Assembly: GCF_900590885.1 (NCBI RefSeq)
Contig: NZ_UUON01000007.1
Coordinates: 1 to 64,000 of the forward strand
DNA length: 64,000 nt
Source: Pseudomonas viridiflava
GTDB taxonomy: Bacteria > Pseudomonadota > Gammaproteobacteria > Pseudomonadales > Pseudomonadaceae
Reading direction: 5' to 3'
The notes beneath the pieces were generated by a model. The model worked only from the letters and a program-made list of their open reading frames with translations, did not search any database and was not told the DNA's origin. Made by a program: the position numbers and the translations under genes. Shown piece by piece: positions 1 through 10,386 of this stretch (within the stretch, counting starts at the first letter, position 1; each line of letters opens with the position of its first letter).

Positions 1-27
1 GGGCCAAGGATGGCCCATTGCGGCGGC

Positions 28-215
28 CCACGGATTCAAGCCGGAGAGAGGGCACACCGAGCCTAAGCGAGGTGCCGAGTGTTGGGGCAAGAGCCCTTTG
101 CTTACTTTGGGGCTTTTCCAAAGTGAGTCGCCGTAAGGGCGAAACCCTAAGCCGCCGTTACCGCAGCAACGGATATACACCCGATCATCGGCTATAGTGC
201 CCCCCAACTCTGCAA
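28..215. repeat. Probable dispersed intergenic repeat (remnant)
   Basis: This stretch at the left edge has no convincing open frame. It carries a block (about 95-175) with the phrases CTTACTTTGGGGCTTTTCC and GTAAGGGCGAAACCCTAAGC, which resembles a roughly 100-180 bp intergenic element I recall from many fluorescens-group genomes. That match is from memory and was not searched. The promoter of the following deacetylase gene must lie here or in the 40 bases after it. Confidence 0.4.
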
Positions 216-228
216 AGGAACCCCCTGC

Positions 229-1353
229 GTGCGTATAGCGCTTTTACTCTCAGCCTGCCTGCTCTGCCTGAACACCCAGGCCGCGCCGGTAGACCTTGCC
301 AGCCTGGACCGCGGCACATGGCCCGAAAAACTCGCCAGCCCGGCGCTGTTCGACGTCGCCTCCCGCGCCGAAATCCTGATGTTCGCCCACAGCCTGCTGG
401 CCAGCGAAAACCAGGACGAAGCCGCCCTCAAACAGCGCCTGGGCCTGAAGATCATCAACCAGGCCGCCATCGACGACCTGCGCCGCCAACTCTGGCAACG
501 CCTGCTGGAAAACTACACCTTCGCCCAGCAAAGCTGCGAAGAAGACGCCTCGTTCTGCTACCTGGTGGAAAACATGGACGACCTGCGCGAACAGGCCGGC
601 AAGTTCCAGCTCAGCGAAGACTCCTTCTATATAGGCTGGGCCGCCCCCAGCCACCAATTCCACGAGCGCTACCTGGACGAGCTATTGCGCAAGGCCGCGC
701 TGTTCCCGCAGATCAGCAGCGAAGTCGCACGCTTTGGCGACCACGAACGCAACGGCGATGAATTCAACGACCGCCTGTTCCTGCTGACCTTCGACGGCGG
801 CCCGGCGCCGGTCAGCGGCAACACCGACTGGCTCACCGATTACCTGCGCAAGCAGAAGATGAACGCGACCTTCTTCGCCCTCGGCAGCAGCCTGCAAACC
901 CGCGTGGAGCGCAGCTCGGTCGCCGATGTGCAGGCGCTCTACCAGAATCAATGCGTGGGCACCCAAGGCTGGCAGTACCGCTCCCATAGCCATTGGGTCG
1001 ATTGGCAAAGCTCGATCACCCGCAGCGCATCGCTGGCACAGAACCTGATGCCGGAAAACTATGTACCGCTGTTTCGCCCGCCCTATGGCCAGCGCCGCGC
1101 CGACAGTCAGGGTTTTTTCCAGGCCCAAGGCTTGCAGGTGGCGTTATGGGACATCGATTCCCAGGACGAACCGGGCAAGCTCAAGGCCGATGAATCGGCG
1201 CAGCGGGTGCTGACATTGATGCTGCTGTGGCGCAAAGGCGTGATTGTGTTTCACGACACCCAGGACAAGGCGCGGGTGGCGTTGCCGATGTTGTTACAGG
1301 CAACGGCGCAGAGTGGCTTGGGTTGGCAGGACTGCCGCGAGGCGTTTCGCTGA
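229..1353 (+). CDS. Divergent polysaccharide deacetylase (NodB-like) family protein
   Basis: A 374-residue protein with an N-terminal signal peptide (about residues 1-18, cut after TQA), so probably periplasmic. The first 170 residues match nothing I recognise. The C-terminal half has NodB-fold landmarks: LLTFDGGPAP, a SHSHWVDW segment, FRPPYGQRR, WDIDSQDEPG and GVIVFHDT. Family members remove N- or O-acetyl groups from polysaccharides such as chitin, peptidoglycan or PNAG, usually with an Asp-His-His metal site. Here the usual TFDDGP reads TFDGGP and the first His of the HxxxH motif appears to be Arg, so catalysis is uncertain. The start is GTG at 229 with GGAA eight bases upstream. It is monocistronic. 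Confidence 0.75.
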   Translation: MRIALLLSACLLCLNTQAAPVDLASLDRGTWPEKLASPALFDVASRAEILMFAHSLLASENQDEAALKQRLGLKIINQAAIDDLRRQLWQRLLENYTFAQQSCEEDASFCYLVENMDDLREQAGKFQLSEDSFYIGWAAPSHQFHERYLDELLRKAALFPQISSEVARFGDHERNGDEFNDRLFLLTFDGGPAPVSGNTDWLTDYLRKQKMNATFFALGSSLQTRVERSSVADVQALYQNQCVGTQGWQYRSHSHWVDWQSSITRSASLAQNLMPENYVPLFRPPYGQRRADSQGFFQAQGLQVALWDIDSQDEPGKLKADESAQRVLTLMLLWRKGVIVFHDTQDKARVALPMLLQATAQSGLGWQDCREAFR

Positions 1354-1692
1354 AGTGCCCGGCCCTGTTGGGGTTAGGGCGAAATCGGGGTGATTTTGTG
1401 GGACATTTCGATGCAGGCGGACTTCCGACTTTAACGGGGTACCTGGCACTCGGCTAGTGCTATTCGTCATCCTGAAAAATAAACTTCAAAAAAGCGTCAA
1501 AGTGCTTTTTCCTGTCATGGGTTTTGCGGTATTACGAAGTCAGATCGCCGAAACCTGCAACACAGGTGGCGTCTTCCAAGACTCCTCAGGTGGGCAACGC
1601 ACTTGACGTCCCTCAGGTGTGTTCGGTGGTCGAATCGAGGCGCAGCACCGCCCAGGTATTGCGTCGACTGGCTCCCACAAAGGTGACCGAGT
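1354..1692. other. Intergenic region upstream of the phoH-like gene
   Basis: A 339-base gap. I find no plausible gene. It holds an AT-richer patch at about 1465-1545, probably the promoter zone, followed by about 140 bases of GC-rich leader up to the ATG at 1693. No recognised riboswitch or clear terminator was found. Confidence 0.4.
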
Positions 1693-3087
1693 ATGGATGA
1701 TCATGGACGTAACCCTTCTTCCGACCAGCCAATCCTTTATGTGCTTGATACCAACGTACTGATCCACGATCCAAACGCGCTGCTTAACTTCGAAGAACAC
1801 CACGTCGCCATCCCGATGATCGTGCTTGAGGAGCTCGACAAGCTCAAAAGCGGCCACCACAGCGTTGCCGCCGAATGCCGCCAGGCCATCCGCCTGATCG
1901 ACAAGACCCTGGGTGAAGCCTCGCCCGAGGACGTAGAGGTCGGCGTGCCGATCCAGCGTGGCAAAAGCGGGCCCAAGGGCTTGCTGTCGATTCTGATGAG
2001 CAAGCGCAGCGAGCCCAACAGCCTGCTGCCGGAAAATCTGAACGACAACAAAATCATCAACCAACTGATCGACCTGCACGCCCGCGACAAGGACCTGCGC
2101 GTGGTGCTGGTGACCAAAGACATCAATATGCGCCTCAAGGCACGAGCGTGTGGGATCGCTGCCGAGGATTACAGTACCGACCAACTGGTCGACGACGTGT
2201 CGATGCTGTCCCGTGGTTATCACACGGTGACCGGCTCGTTCTGGGACCTGGTCAGCAAGGTCGAAACCCGTCAGGACCACGGCCGCACCTGGCACCAGGT
2301 ACAGCTGATCGACAACCTGCCGGCTGTGCACATCAATGAATTCATCATCGACGAACAGGGCTTTGTGGGCTGGATCAAAGAGATCCAGGTCGACAAGCTG
2401 CTGATCCTCGACCTGCATCAGGAACCCCTGTTGCACCAGGAAGCCTGGGGCCTGAAACCGCGTGATATCTACCAGAGCCTGGCGCTGTATGCGCTGCTCG
2501 ATCCGGACATCCACCTGGTCAACCTGACCGGCGCCGCGGGCTCGGGTAAAACCATCCTCGCCCTGGCTGCCGCCATCGAGCAGACCATGGTGACCAAGCG
2601 CTATCGCCGTATCATTGCCACCCGCAGCGTGCAGGGCCTGGACCAGGAGATCGGCTTCCTGCCCGGCACCGAGGCGGAAAAAATGGAGCCGTGGCTGGGG
2701 GCGATCACCGACAACCTCGAAGCCTTGCACATGGATGACGAAAACACCCATGGCAGCGTCGACTACATCCTCAGCAAAGTGCCGTTGCAGTTCAAATCCC
2801 TCAACTACATCCGAGGTCGCAGCTTCCAGCAGAGCCTGATTTTGATCGATGAATGCCAGAACCTCACGCCGCACCAGATGAAAACCATCATCACCCGTGC
2901 CGGCGCTGGCTCCAAAGTAGTGTGCCTGGGCAACCTGGCACAGATCGACACCCCTTACCTGTCCGCGACCAGCTCCGGGCTGACTTACCTGACGGAACGC
3001 TTCAAAGACTTCCCGAACGGCGTGCACATTGCGCTGCAAGGGGTACCTCGTTCGATCCTGGCCGAATACGCCGAATCCCACCTGTAA
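1693..3087 (+). CDS. PhoH family protein, PIN domain fused to PhoH ATPase
   Basis: A 464-residue cytoplasmic protein. The N-terminus is a PIN ribonuclease domain (YVLDTNVLIHDPNAL, with acidic Asp19, then VLEELDKLK). The C-terminal half is a PhoH P-loop ATPase with Walker A GAAGSGKT near residue 280 and Walker B LILIDECQN near residue 382. PIN-PhoH (PhoH2) proteins in other bacteria are reported as ATP-dependent RNA helicase/ribonucleases; the substrate here is unknown. The length is normal for the family. The start at 1693 follows an AGGTGACC Shine-Dalgarno sequence. It stands alone, with a REP-like palindrome just downstream. Confidence 0.9.
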   Translation: MDDHGRNPSSDQPILYVLDTNVLIHDPNALLNFEEHHVAIPMIVLEELDKLKSGHHSVAAECRQAIRLIDKTLGEASPEDVEVGVPIQRGKSGPKGLLSILMSKRSEPNSLLPENLNDNKIINQLIDLHARDKDLRVVLVTKDINMRLKARACGIAAEDYSTDQLVDDVSMLSRGYHTVTGSFWDLVSKVETRQDHGRTWHQVQLIDNLPAVHINEFIIDEQGFVGWIKEIQVDKLLILDLHQEPLLHQEAWGLKPRDIYQSLALYALLDPDIHLVNLTGAAGSGKTILALAAAIEQTMVTKRYRRIIATRSVQGLDQEIGFLPGTEAEKMEPWLGAITDNLEALHMDDENTHGSVDYILSKVPLQFKSLNYIRGRSFQQSLILIDECQNLTPHQMKTIITRAGAGSKVVCLGNLAQIDTPYLSATSSGLTYLTERFKDFPNGVHIALQGVPRSILAEYAESHL

Positions 3088-3095
3088 ACGCGGTC

Positions 3096-3127
3096 TGTGT
3101 GGGAGGGGGCTTGCTGCCTCCCACATG
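3096..3127. repeat. REP-like palindrome (imperfect copy)
   Basis: A GTGGGAGGGGGC arm faces a GCTGCCTCCCAC arm around a TT centre. It is a degenerate copy of the palindrome at 4363, 39077, 57136 and 60241, and may act as a transcription terminator after the phoH-like gene. Confidence 0.65.
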
Positions 3128-3162
3128 GTTTACAATCGGTGCTCCTGATCAGGAGTATCCCT

Positions 3163-3636
3163 GTGCTGACTCATCTCGATTCCCAAGGTCGCGCCCATAT
3201 GGTCGACGTCACCGACAAGTCCGTGACGTTCCGTGAGGCGGTGGCCGAAGCGCGCGTGCGCATGCTGCCCGAGACCCTGCAAATGATTGTCGACGGCGCC
3301 CACCCCAAGGGCGACGTGTTTGCCGTGGCCCGCATCGCCGGGATCCAGGCGGCGAAAAAAACCAGTGATTTGATCCCGTTGTGCCACCCGCTGATGCTCA
3401 CCGGCGTCAAGGTCGAACTCAGCGCCGACGGCGTGGACGCCGTGCGCATCGTGGCGCGCTGCAAACTCAGCGGCCAGACCGGCGTGGAGATGGAAGCGTT
3501 GACGGCGGCCAGCGTCGCCGCGCTGACGATCTATGACATGTGCAAGGCGGTGGATCGCGGCATGACCATCGAAACCATTCGCCTGCTGGAAAAACTCGGC
3601 GGCAAAAGCGGGCATTTCAAGGTGGATGAACAATGA
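3163..3636 (+). CDS. moaC: Cyclic pyranopterin monophosphate synthase MoaC
   Basis: A 157-residue enzyme of molybdenum cofactor synthesis that converts the MoaA product into cyclic pyranopterin monophosphate. Family marks are [16 protein letters not shown] at the N-terminus, the [13 protein letters not shown] segment and the [20 protein letters not shown] segment. The frame is open back to 3097, but GTG at 3163 with AGGAG eight bases upstream gives the normal family start and length. It is the first gene of a moaC-moaD-moaE operon; its stop overlaps the moaD start by four bases. No moaA or moaB is adjacent. Confidence 0.95.
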   Translation: MLTHLDSQGRAHMVDVTDKSVTFREAVAEARVRMLPETLQMIVDGAHPKGDVFAVARIAGIQAAKKTSDLIPLCHPLMLTGVKVELSADGVDAVRIVARCKLSGQTGVEMEALTAASVAALTIYDMCKAVDRGMTIETIRLLEKLGGKSGHFKVDEQ

Positions 3637-3875
3637 GCATCAACGTACTGTTTTTTGCACGCTACGCCGAAGCCGTGGGCTTTGATTCGCTGGAGATGGA
3701 AGGCGATTTCGCCACCGTCGATGCGGTGCGCCTGGCGTTGGCGAGTGACCCGGAGTTTGCCGTGCTCAACGAACCCAGCCTGATGTGCGCGCGCAACGAA
3801 GAGCTGTGCGCGCTGGACGAGCCTGTGCAGGCCGGCGATGAAGTCGCGTTTTTCCCGCCTGTGACCGGGGGCTGA
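3633..3875 (+). CDS. moaD: Molybdopterin synthase sulfur-carrier subunit MoaD
   Basis: An 80-residue ubiquitin-like sulfur carrier. Its C-terminal Gly-Gly (ending PPVTGG) is thiocarboxylated by MoeB and supplies sulfur to MoaE for making the molybdopterin dithiolene. The beta-grasp length and the [10 protein letters not shown] start are typical. It overlaps moaC by four bases and ends two bases before moaE, indicating translational coupling. Confidence 0.95.
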   Translation: MSINVLFFARYAEAVGFDSLEMEGDFATVDAVRLALASDPEFAVLNEPSLMCARNEELCALDEPVQAGDEVAFFPPVTGG

Positions 3876-3877
3876 GC

Positions 3878-4327
3878 ATGGCCATTCGGGTGCAGGCCGA
3901 GGCGTTTGATCCCGGCGCAGAGGTTAACGCGATGCACGCTGCCAATGTTGGCGTGGGCGCGGTGGTGAGTTTTGTTGGCTATGTGCGCGACTTCAATGAT
4001 GGTCGGGACGTGTCGGGGATGTTTCTTGAACACTATCCCGGCATGACCGAAAAAGCCTTGGCCAAGATTGCCGTGGAAGCCGAGCAGCGCTGGCCGTTGC
4101 TCAAGCTGGAAGTGTTGCACCGTATCGGCGCGCTGGAGCCCGGTGAGCCGATTGTGTTCGTGGCGGCAGCCAGTGCCCATCGCCAGGCGGCGTTCGATGC
4201 CTGTGCGTTTGTGATGGATTACCTGAAGACCCGGGCGCCGTTCTGGAAGAAAGAAAACACCCCTGAGGGCGCGCGTTGGGTAGAAGGGCGCAGCAGCGAT
4301 CACACCGCAGCCGATCGCTGGAAGTAG
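3878..4327 (+). CDS. moaE: Molybdopterin synthase catalytic subunit MoaE
   Basis: The 149-residue large subunit of molybdopterin synthase, partner of MoaD. Recognisable family segments are GAVVSFVGYVRDFNDG, LEHYPGMTEKAL, HRIGALEPGEPIVFV, AFDACAFVMDYLKTRAPFWKKE (catalytic Lys region) and the C-terminal WVEGRSSDH. It ends the operon and is followed by a strong palindrome that probably terminates transcription from both sides. Confidence 0.95.
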   Translation: MAIRVQAEAFDPGAEVNAMHAANVGVGAVVSFVGYVRDFNDGRDVSGMFLEHYPGMTEKALAKIAVEAEQRWPLLKLEVLHRIGALEPGEPIVFVAAASAHRQAAFDACAFVMDYLKTRAPFWKKENTPEGARWVEGRSSDHTAADRWK

Positions 4328-4362
4328 CCAGCCGATCACATCTCTCAGAATCAACTGGGATC

Positions 4363-4398
4363 AAAATGTGGGAGGGGGCAAGCCCCCTCCCACATTTT
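4363..4398. terminator. REP-type palindrome acting as bidirectional terminator
   Basis: A 17-base perfect arm, starting AAAATGTGGGAGGGGGC, faces its complement around two unpaired A residues and ends in a T run. It lies between the convergent moaE and rhlB genes, has A/T flanks on both sides, and is the same palindrome as the REP elements elsewhere in the window. Confidence 0.8.
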
Positions 4399-4415
4399 TC
4401 TACCGCATTTCAGCT

Positions 4416-5876
4416 TTATGGGCGTTTGCGTTCCACAGCCCGCAACAAATGCGTCGGCGGCGTCTCACAGCTGATCTTGCGCCCCAGCAACGTCTCGATC
4501 GACGGCAACTGATACGAGTCATCCTCACCGGCAAAACTGATCGACACACCCGCAGCCCCGGCACGACCCGTACGGCCAATACGGTGCACGTAGTCGTCCG
4601 GCACTTCCGGCAGGGTGAAGTTGATCACGTGGCTGATGCCGTCGATGTGAATCCCACGGCCCGCCACGTCGGTGGCCACCAGCACGCGGATCTTGCCTTC
4701 GCGGAAGCCCTCCAGGGTCTTGATGCGCTTGTGCTGCGGCACATCGCCCGAGAGTTGCGCGGCATTCACGCCATCGCGCACCAGGCGTTCTTCGATACGG
4801 CGCACTTCGTCCTTGCGGTTGGCGAACACCATCACGCGTTCCCAACCGTTGTCGTTGACCAGGTTGTAGAGCAGCTTGTACTTGTCGGCACCGGCCACGG
4901 CGTAGATGTGTTGCTCGACGTTTTCGCTGGCGACGTTCAGCGCCTCGATCTCGACGATGGACGGGTCAGTGGTCCACTGCTTGGCGAGGTTCATCACGTC
5001 TTCGGTGAAGGTCGCGGAGAACAACAGGGTCTGGCGCTCGGCTTTCGGTGGGGTCTGGCGAATGATCTGACGCACTTGTGGGATGAAACCCATGTCGAGC
5101 ATACGGTCGGCTTCGTCCAGCACCATCACTTCGACCATGTCCAGGTGCACGTCGCCGCGCTGGTTGAAGTCCAGCAGGCGGCCCGGGGTGGCGACCAGGA
5201 TGTCGCAATGACGGGCTTCGAGGTGCTTGAGCTGCTTGTCGAAGTCCATGCCACCGACGAACGTCATGACGTTGAGGCCGGTGTACTTGGTCAGGTCGGC
5301 GGCGTCCTTGGCGATCTGCACCACCAGCTCGCGGGTGGGGGCGATGATCAGCGCGCGCGGTTCACCCATGTAGCGCTCTTTGGGCGGCGGCGTCTGCAGC
5401 AGCTGGGTGATGATCGAGATCAGAAACGCGGCGGTCTTGCCGGTGCCGGTCTGGGCGCGGCCGATGGCGTCTTTGCCCGCGAGGGTAAAGCCCAGCACCT
5501 GCGCCTGGATCGGCGTGCAGTACGGGAAGCCCAGGTCCTGGATGGCGTGCATCAGTTCCGGGGCGAGTTTGAAATCGTGAAAGCGGGTTTTGCCTTCCTG
5601 GGGCTCGACGACGAAGTCTTCGAGTTTCCATGGGATCACCGGCGGCTTCGGCGCGCGTTCGCGGCGAGGCTTGGGGGCCGGCGCGGGTGCAGGCTCTTCG
5701 GCTTTCGCAGGCTCGGGGGCGGTCACCTTGGGCGCCTGCGCCGGGGCGACAGGTGCGGTCCGGACGGGCTGTTGACCGTCGTTGCGGCTGCCGGGCGTGG
5801 GGACAGGAGCACTGGGAACAGGCGCGAGCGGCTCAGCCTCGCTTTTGCCGAACATCTTCTTGAGTGCTTTGAGCAC
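4416..5876 (-). CDS. rhlB: DEAD-box ATP-dependent RNA helicase RhlB
   Basis: A 486-residue RNA helicase, expected to work in RNA turnover with the degradosome. Residues 1-90 are a Pro/Ala-rich, probably disordered extension. The core starts with the Q motif ([15 protein letters not shown]), then Walker A AQTGTGKT at 141-148, DEAD at 254-257, FSATF, and [10 protein letters not shown] near residue 430. Pseudomonad RhlB has a longer N-terminal linker than the E. coli protein. The start is GTG at 5876 with no obvious strong Shine-Dalgarno. It is monocistronic and converges on the moa operon. Confidence 0.9.
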   Translation of the reverse strand: MLKALKKMFGKSEAEPLAPVPSAPVPTPGSRNDGQQPVRTAPVAPAQAPKVTAPEPAKAEEPAPAPAPKPRRERAPKPPVIPWKLEDFVVEPQEGKTRFHDFKLAPELMHAIQDLGFPYCTPIQAQVLGFTLAGKDAIGRAQTGTGKTAAFLISIITQLLQTPPPKERYMGEPRALIIAPTRELVVQIAKDAADLTKYTGLNVMTFVGGMDFDKQLKHLEARHCDILVATPGRLLDFNQRGDVHLDMVEVMVLDEADRMLDMGFIPQVRQIIRQTPPKAERQTLLFSATFTEDVMNLAKQWTTDPSIVEIEALNVASENVEQHIYAVAGADKYKLLYNLVNDNGWERVMVFANRKDEVRRIEERLVRDGVNAAQLSGDVPQHKRIKTLEGFREGKIRVLVATDVAGRGIHIDGISHVINFTLPEVPDDYVHRIGRTGRAGAAGVSISFAGEDDSYQLPSIETLLGRKISCETPPTHLLRAVERKRP

Positions 5877-5977
5877 GGTGATCTCATTAATTGGTTAAGG
5901 AATATACGCCGGCCAGTGTAATGCAAGAATCGGGCGCGGCGTAGTGCGTCTGTCATACGGCTACATAAACGCTGGTT

Positions 5978-6981
<1,004 letters not shown>

Positions 6982-8013
6982 ATGAAGGTATTGAAATCCA
7001 CCCTGGCCATCGTTTGCGCGGCGGCTGTACTGGGTGTCAGCGGTTTGGCCCAAGCCGGCGCCACTCTGGACGCCGTACAGAAGAAAGGCTTTGTGCAATG
7101 TGGCGTGAGTGACGGCCTGCCGGGTTTCTCGGTGCCGGATGCCAGCGGCAAGATCCTCGGGATCGACGCTGACGTTTGCCGCGCTGTAGCCGCCGCTGTG
7201 TTCGGTGATGCCACCAAGGTCAAATTCAGCCAGTTGAACGCCAAGGAGCGTTTCACCGCGCTGCAATCGGGCGAAGTCGACATCCTGTCCCGTAACACCA
7301 CCATGACCAGCTCCCGTGACGCCGGCATGGGCCTGAAATTCCCGGGCTTCATCACTTACTACGACGGCATCGGCTTCCTGGTAAACAACAAGCTGGGCGT
7401 TAAAAGTGCCAAGGAACTGGACGGTGCAACCATCTGCATCCAGGCCGGTACCACCACCGAGCTGAACGTTTCCGACTACTTCCGCGGCAACAACCTGAAA
7501 TACACCCCGATCACCTTCGACACCTCCGATGAAAGCGCCAAGTCGCTGGAATCCGGTCGTTGCGACGTGCTGACTTCCGACAAGTCCCAACTGTTCGCCC
7601 AGCGCAGCAAGCTGGCCGCGCCGAAAGACTACGTGGTTCTGCCGGAAACCATTTCCAAAGAACCGTTGGGCCCGGTCGTGCGTAACGGCGACGACGAGTG
7701 GCTGGCCATCGTGCGCTGGGTTGGCTACGCCATGCTCAACGCTGAAGAAGCCGGCATCACCTCCAAAAACGTCGAAGCTGAAGCCAAGTCCACCAAGAAC
7801 CCGGACGTAGCTCGTCTGCTGGGTGCTGATGGCGAATACGGCAAAGACCTGAAAGTCAAGAAAGACTGGGTTGTACAGATCGTCAAGCAAGTCGGTAACT
7901 ACGGTGAAGTGTTCGAGCGCAACCTGGGCAAGAGCACCCCACTGGAAATCGACCGTGGCCTGAACGCACTGTGGAACGCCGGCGGCATTCAATACGCACC
8001 ACCTGTGCGCTGA
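6982..8013 (+). CDS. aapJ: General L-amino acid ABC transporter, substrate-binding protein AapJ
   Basis: A 343-residue periplasmic solute-binding protein with a clear signal peptide (MKVLKSTLAIVCAAAVLG...AQA, about 25 residues). Features of the polar amino-acid binding family are GFVQCGVSDGLPGFS, the GIDADVCRAVAAAVFGD segment and LSRNTTMTSSRD. At over 340 residues it fits the longer AapJ group rather than 260-residue His/Gln binders. It is first in aapJQMP with a strong GGAGG site. A 9-bp hairpin in the 72-base gap after it probably raises its mRNA relative to the permease genes. Confidence 0.92.
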   Translation: MKVLKSTLAIVCAAAVLGVSGLAQAGATLDAVQKKGFVQCGVSDGLPGFSVPDASGKILGIDADVCRAVAAAVFGDATKVKFSQLNAKERFTALQSGEVDILSRNTTMTSSRDAGMGLKFPGFITYYDGIGFLVNNKLGVKSAKELDGATICIQAGTTTELNVSDYFRGNNLKYTPITFDTSDESAKSLESGRCDVLTSDKSQLFAQRSKLAAPKDYVVLPETISKEPLGPVVRNGDDEWLAIVRWVGYAMLNAEEAGITSKNVEAEAKSTKNPDVARLLGADGEYGKDLKVKKDWVVQIVKQVGNYGEVFERNLGKSTPLEIDRGLNALWNAGGIQYAPPVR

Positions 8014-8027
8014 TCGCTGATGGTTCA

Positions 8028-8056
8028 ATCACCCGGTGGGCCAACCGCCGGGTGAT
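8028..8056 (+). other. Intra-operon stem-loop between aapJ and aapQ
   Basis: Nine-base arms ATCACCCGG and CCGGGTGAT enclose an 11-base loop. No T run follows, so it fits an mRNA-protecting or attenuating hairpin more than a full terminator. Such hairpins after binding-protein genes commonly set the excess of binding protein over permease. Confidence 0.55.
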
Positions 8057-8085
8057 GTTCTGTTCCATTATTTCCGGGGCACTTC

Positions 8086-9267
8086 ATGCAAAATCAAATC
8101 GGCGCACCAAAGCAGAAGCTCAGCTTCAGCGATCCCAAAGTGCGTGCGTGGCTCTTCCAGATCATCACGATTGTGGCGGTGGTCTCGCTGGGCTGGTACC
8201 TCTTCAACAATACCCAGACCAACCTTCAACACCGGGGCATTACCTCGGGTTTCGACTTTCTTGAACGCAGTGCCGGCTTTGGCATCGCGCAGCATTTGAT
8301 CGATTACACCGAGTCGGACAGTTATGCCCGGGTCTTTGTCATCGGCTTGCTCAACACCTTGCTGGTGACGGTGATCGGCGTGGTCCTGGCGACCCTGCTC
8401 GGTTTCATCATCGGCGTGGCACGGCTGTCGCCGAACTGGATGATCAACAAGCTGGCGACCGTGTATGTGGAAGTGTTCCGCAACATTCCGCCGCTGTTGC
8501 AGATCCTGTTCTGGTACTTCGCGGTGTTCCTGACCATGCCGGGGCCGCGTAACAGCCATAACTTCGGCGATACCTTCTTTGTCAGCAGCCGGGGCCTGAA
8601 CATGCCGGCCGCGCTGGCGGCTGACGGGTTCTGGCCGTTTGTGGTCAGCATCGTCGTCGCCATCGTGGCAATCGTGCTGATGATGCGTTGGGCCAACAAG
8701 CGCTTTGAAGCCACCGGCGTCCCGTTCCATAAGTTCTGGGCGGGCCTGGCGCTGCTGATCGTGATCCCGGCGTTGTGCGCCCTGGTGTTCGGCGCGCCGT
8801 TGCACTGGGAAATGCCCAAGCTTTCAGGCTTCAACTTTGTCGGCGGCTGGGTATTGATCCCTGAACTGCTGGCGTTGACCCTGGCGCTTACCGTCTACAC
8901 GGCAGCGTTTATCGCCGAGATCGTGCGTTCGGGCATCAAGTCCGTCAGCCATGGCCAGACCGAAGCCGCACGCTCCCTGGGCCTGCGCCCTGGGCCGACG
9001 CTGCGCAAGGTCATCATCCCGCAGGCGCTGCGGGTGATCATTCCGCCGCTGACCAGCCAATACCTGAACCTGGCGAAGAACTCGTCGTTGGCCGCCGGTA
9101 TCGGTTACCCGGAAATGGTTTCGCTGTTTGCCGGCACGGTGCTCAACCAGACCGGCCAGGCCATCGAAGTCATTGCCATCACCATGAGCGTGTACCTGGC
9201 GATCAGCATCAGCATTTCCCTGCTGATGAACTGGTACAACAAGCGCATTGCGCTGATCGAGCGGTGA
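8086..9267 (+). CDS. aapQ: General L-amino acid ABC transporter permease AapQ
   Basis: A 393-residue inner-membrane permease of the His/Glu/Gln class. It has an N-terminal membrane segment (FQIITIVAVVSLGWYLF), a long inserted central region typical of AapQ, and the cytoplasmic EAA loop EAARSLGLRPGPTLRKVIIPQ near residue 295 that contacts the ATPase. It pairs with AapM to form the channel. Ten bases separate it from aapM. Confidence 0.92.
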   Translation: MQNQIGAPKQKLSFSDPKVRAWLFQIITIVAVVSLGWYLFNNTQTNLQHRGITSGFDFLERSAGFGIAQHLIDYTESDSYARVFVIGLLNTLLVTVIGVVLATLLGFIIGVARLSPNWMINKLATVYVEVFRNIPPLLQILFWYFAVFLTMPGPRNSHNFGDTFFVSSRGLNMPAALAADGFWPFVVSIVVAIVAIVLMMRWANKRFEATGVPFHKFWAGLALLIVIPALCALVFGAPLHWEMPKLSGFNFVGGWVLIPELLALTLALTVYTAAFIAEIVRSGIKSVSHGQTEAARSLGLRPGPTLRKVIIPQALRVIIPPLTSQYLNLAKNSSLAAGIGYPEMVSLFAGTVLNQTGQAIEVIAITMSVYLAISISISLLMNWYNKRIALIER

Positions 9268-9277
9268 GGAAACGCAC

Positions 9278-10375
9278 ATGAGTTCGCATACTTTCAAACC
9301 TGATATGCCGCCGCCGAGCAAAGTCTTCGGTCCGGTGGCATGGATGCGCGCCAATCTGTTTTCCAGTTGGCTCAACACCCTGTTGACGTTGCTGGCGTTC
9401 TACCTGGTTTACCTGGTGGTGCCGCCGATCCTGAGCTGGGCGATCATCGACGCCAACTGGGTCGGGACCACACGCGCCGATTGCACCAAAGAGGGCGCCT
9501 GCTGGGTGTTTATCCAACAGCGCTTCGGGCAGTTCATGTACGGCTATTACCCTGCCGACCTGCGCTGGCGCGTGGACCTGACCGTGTGGCTGGCCATCGT
9601 CGGTGTGGCGCCGTTGTTCATCTCGCGCTTCAAGCGCAAGGCGATCTACGGCCTGAGCTTTCTGGTGGTGTACCCGATCGTCGCCTTCTGCCTGCTGCAT
9701 GGCGGGGTGTTCGGCCTGGCCAATGTGGCGACCAGCCAATGGGGCGGCCTGATGCTGACCCTGGTGATCGCCACCGTCGGTATCGCCGGCGCCTTGCCGC
9801 TGGGCATCCTGCTGGCCTTGGGGCGGCGTTCGAACATGCCGGCGATTCGTGTGGTCTGCGTGACCTTCATCGAGTTCTGGCGCGGCGTGCCGTTGATCAC
9901 CGTGCTGTTCATGTCCTCGGTGATGCTGCCGTTGTTCCTGCCCGAAGGCATGGGCATCGACAAGTTGCTGCGCGCATTGATCGGCGTGATCCTGTTCCAG
10001 TCGGCCTACGTTGCCGAAGTGGTACGCGGTGGCTTGCAGGCAATTCCCAAGGGCCAGTACGAAGCGGCCGCGGCGATGGGCCTGGGTTACTGGCGCAGCA
10101 TGGGCCTGGTGATTCTGCCGCAAGCCCTGAAGATGGTGATCCCGGGCATCGTCAACACGTTTATTGCGCTGTTCAAGGACACGAGCCTGGTGATCATCAT
10201 CGGCCTGTTCGACCTGCTCAACAGCGTCAAGCAAGCTGCCGCCGACCCGAAATGGCTGGGCATGGCCACTGAAGGCTACGTGTTCGCCGCCCTGGTGTTC
10301 TGGATTTTCTGTTTTGGTATGTCGCGCTATTCCATTCATTTGGAACACAAGCTCGACACAGGCCACAAGCGTTAG
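9278..10375 (+). CDS. aapM: General L-amino acid ABC transporter permease AapM
   Basis: A 365-residue permease, second channel subunit. Membrane segments begin near residue 27 ([18 protein letters not shown]), and the EAA-type loop [21 protein letters not shown] lies near residue 255. A GAGG Shine-Dalgarno precedes ATG at 9278. It sits 11 bases before aapP in a tightly packed operon. Confidence 0.92.
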   Translation: MSSHTFKPDMPPPSKVFGPVAWMRANLFSSWLNTLLTLLAFYLVYLVVPPILSWAIIDANWVGTTRADCTKEGACWVFIQQRFGQFMYGYYPADLRWRVDLTVWLAIVGVAPLFISRFKRKAIYGLSFLVVYPIVAFCLLHGGVFGLANVATSQWGGLMLTLVIATVGIAGALPLGILLALGRRSNMPAIRVVCVTFIEFWRGVPLITVLFMSSVMLPLFLPEGMGIDKLLRALIGVILFQSAYVAEVVRGGLQAIPKGQYEAAAAMGLGYWRSMGLVILPQALKMVIPGIVNTFIALFKDTSLVIIIGLFDLLNSVKQAAADPKWLGMATEGYVFAALVFWIFCFGMSRYSIHLEHKLDTGHKR

Positions 10376-10386
10376 GAGTTGATGTT

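Noticed and set aside
1540..3126. 528-residue open frame antisense to the phoH-like gene
   Set aside because: It overlaps a clear PIN-PhoH protein completely and ends in the promoter region. No homology is recognisable.
4368..5921. 517-residue open frame antisense to rhlB
   Set aside because: RhlB carries all DEAD-box motifs. The opposite frame begins inside the terminator palindrome and is a shadow.
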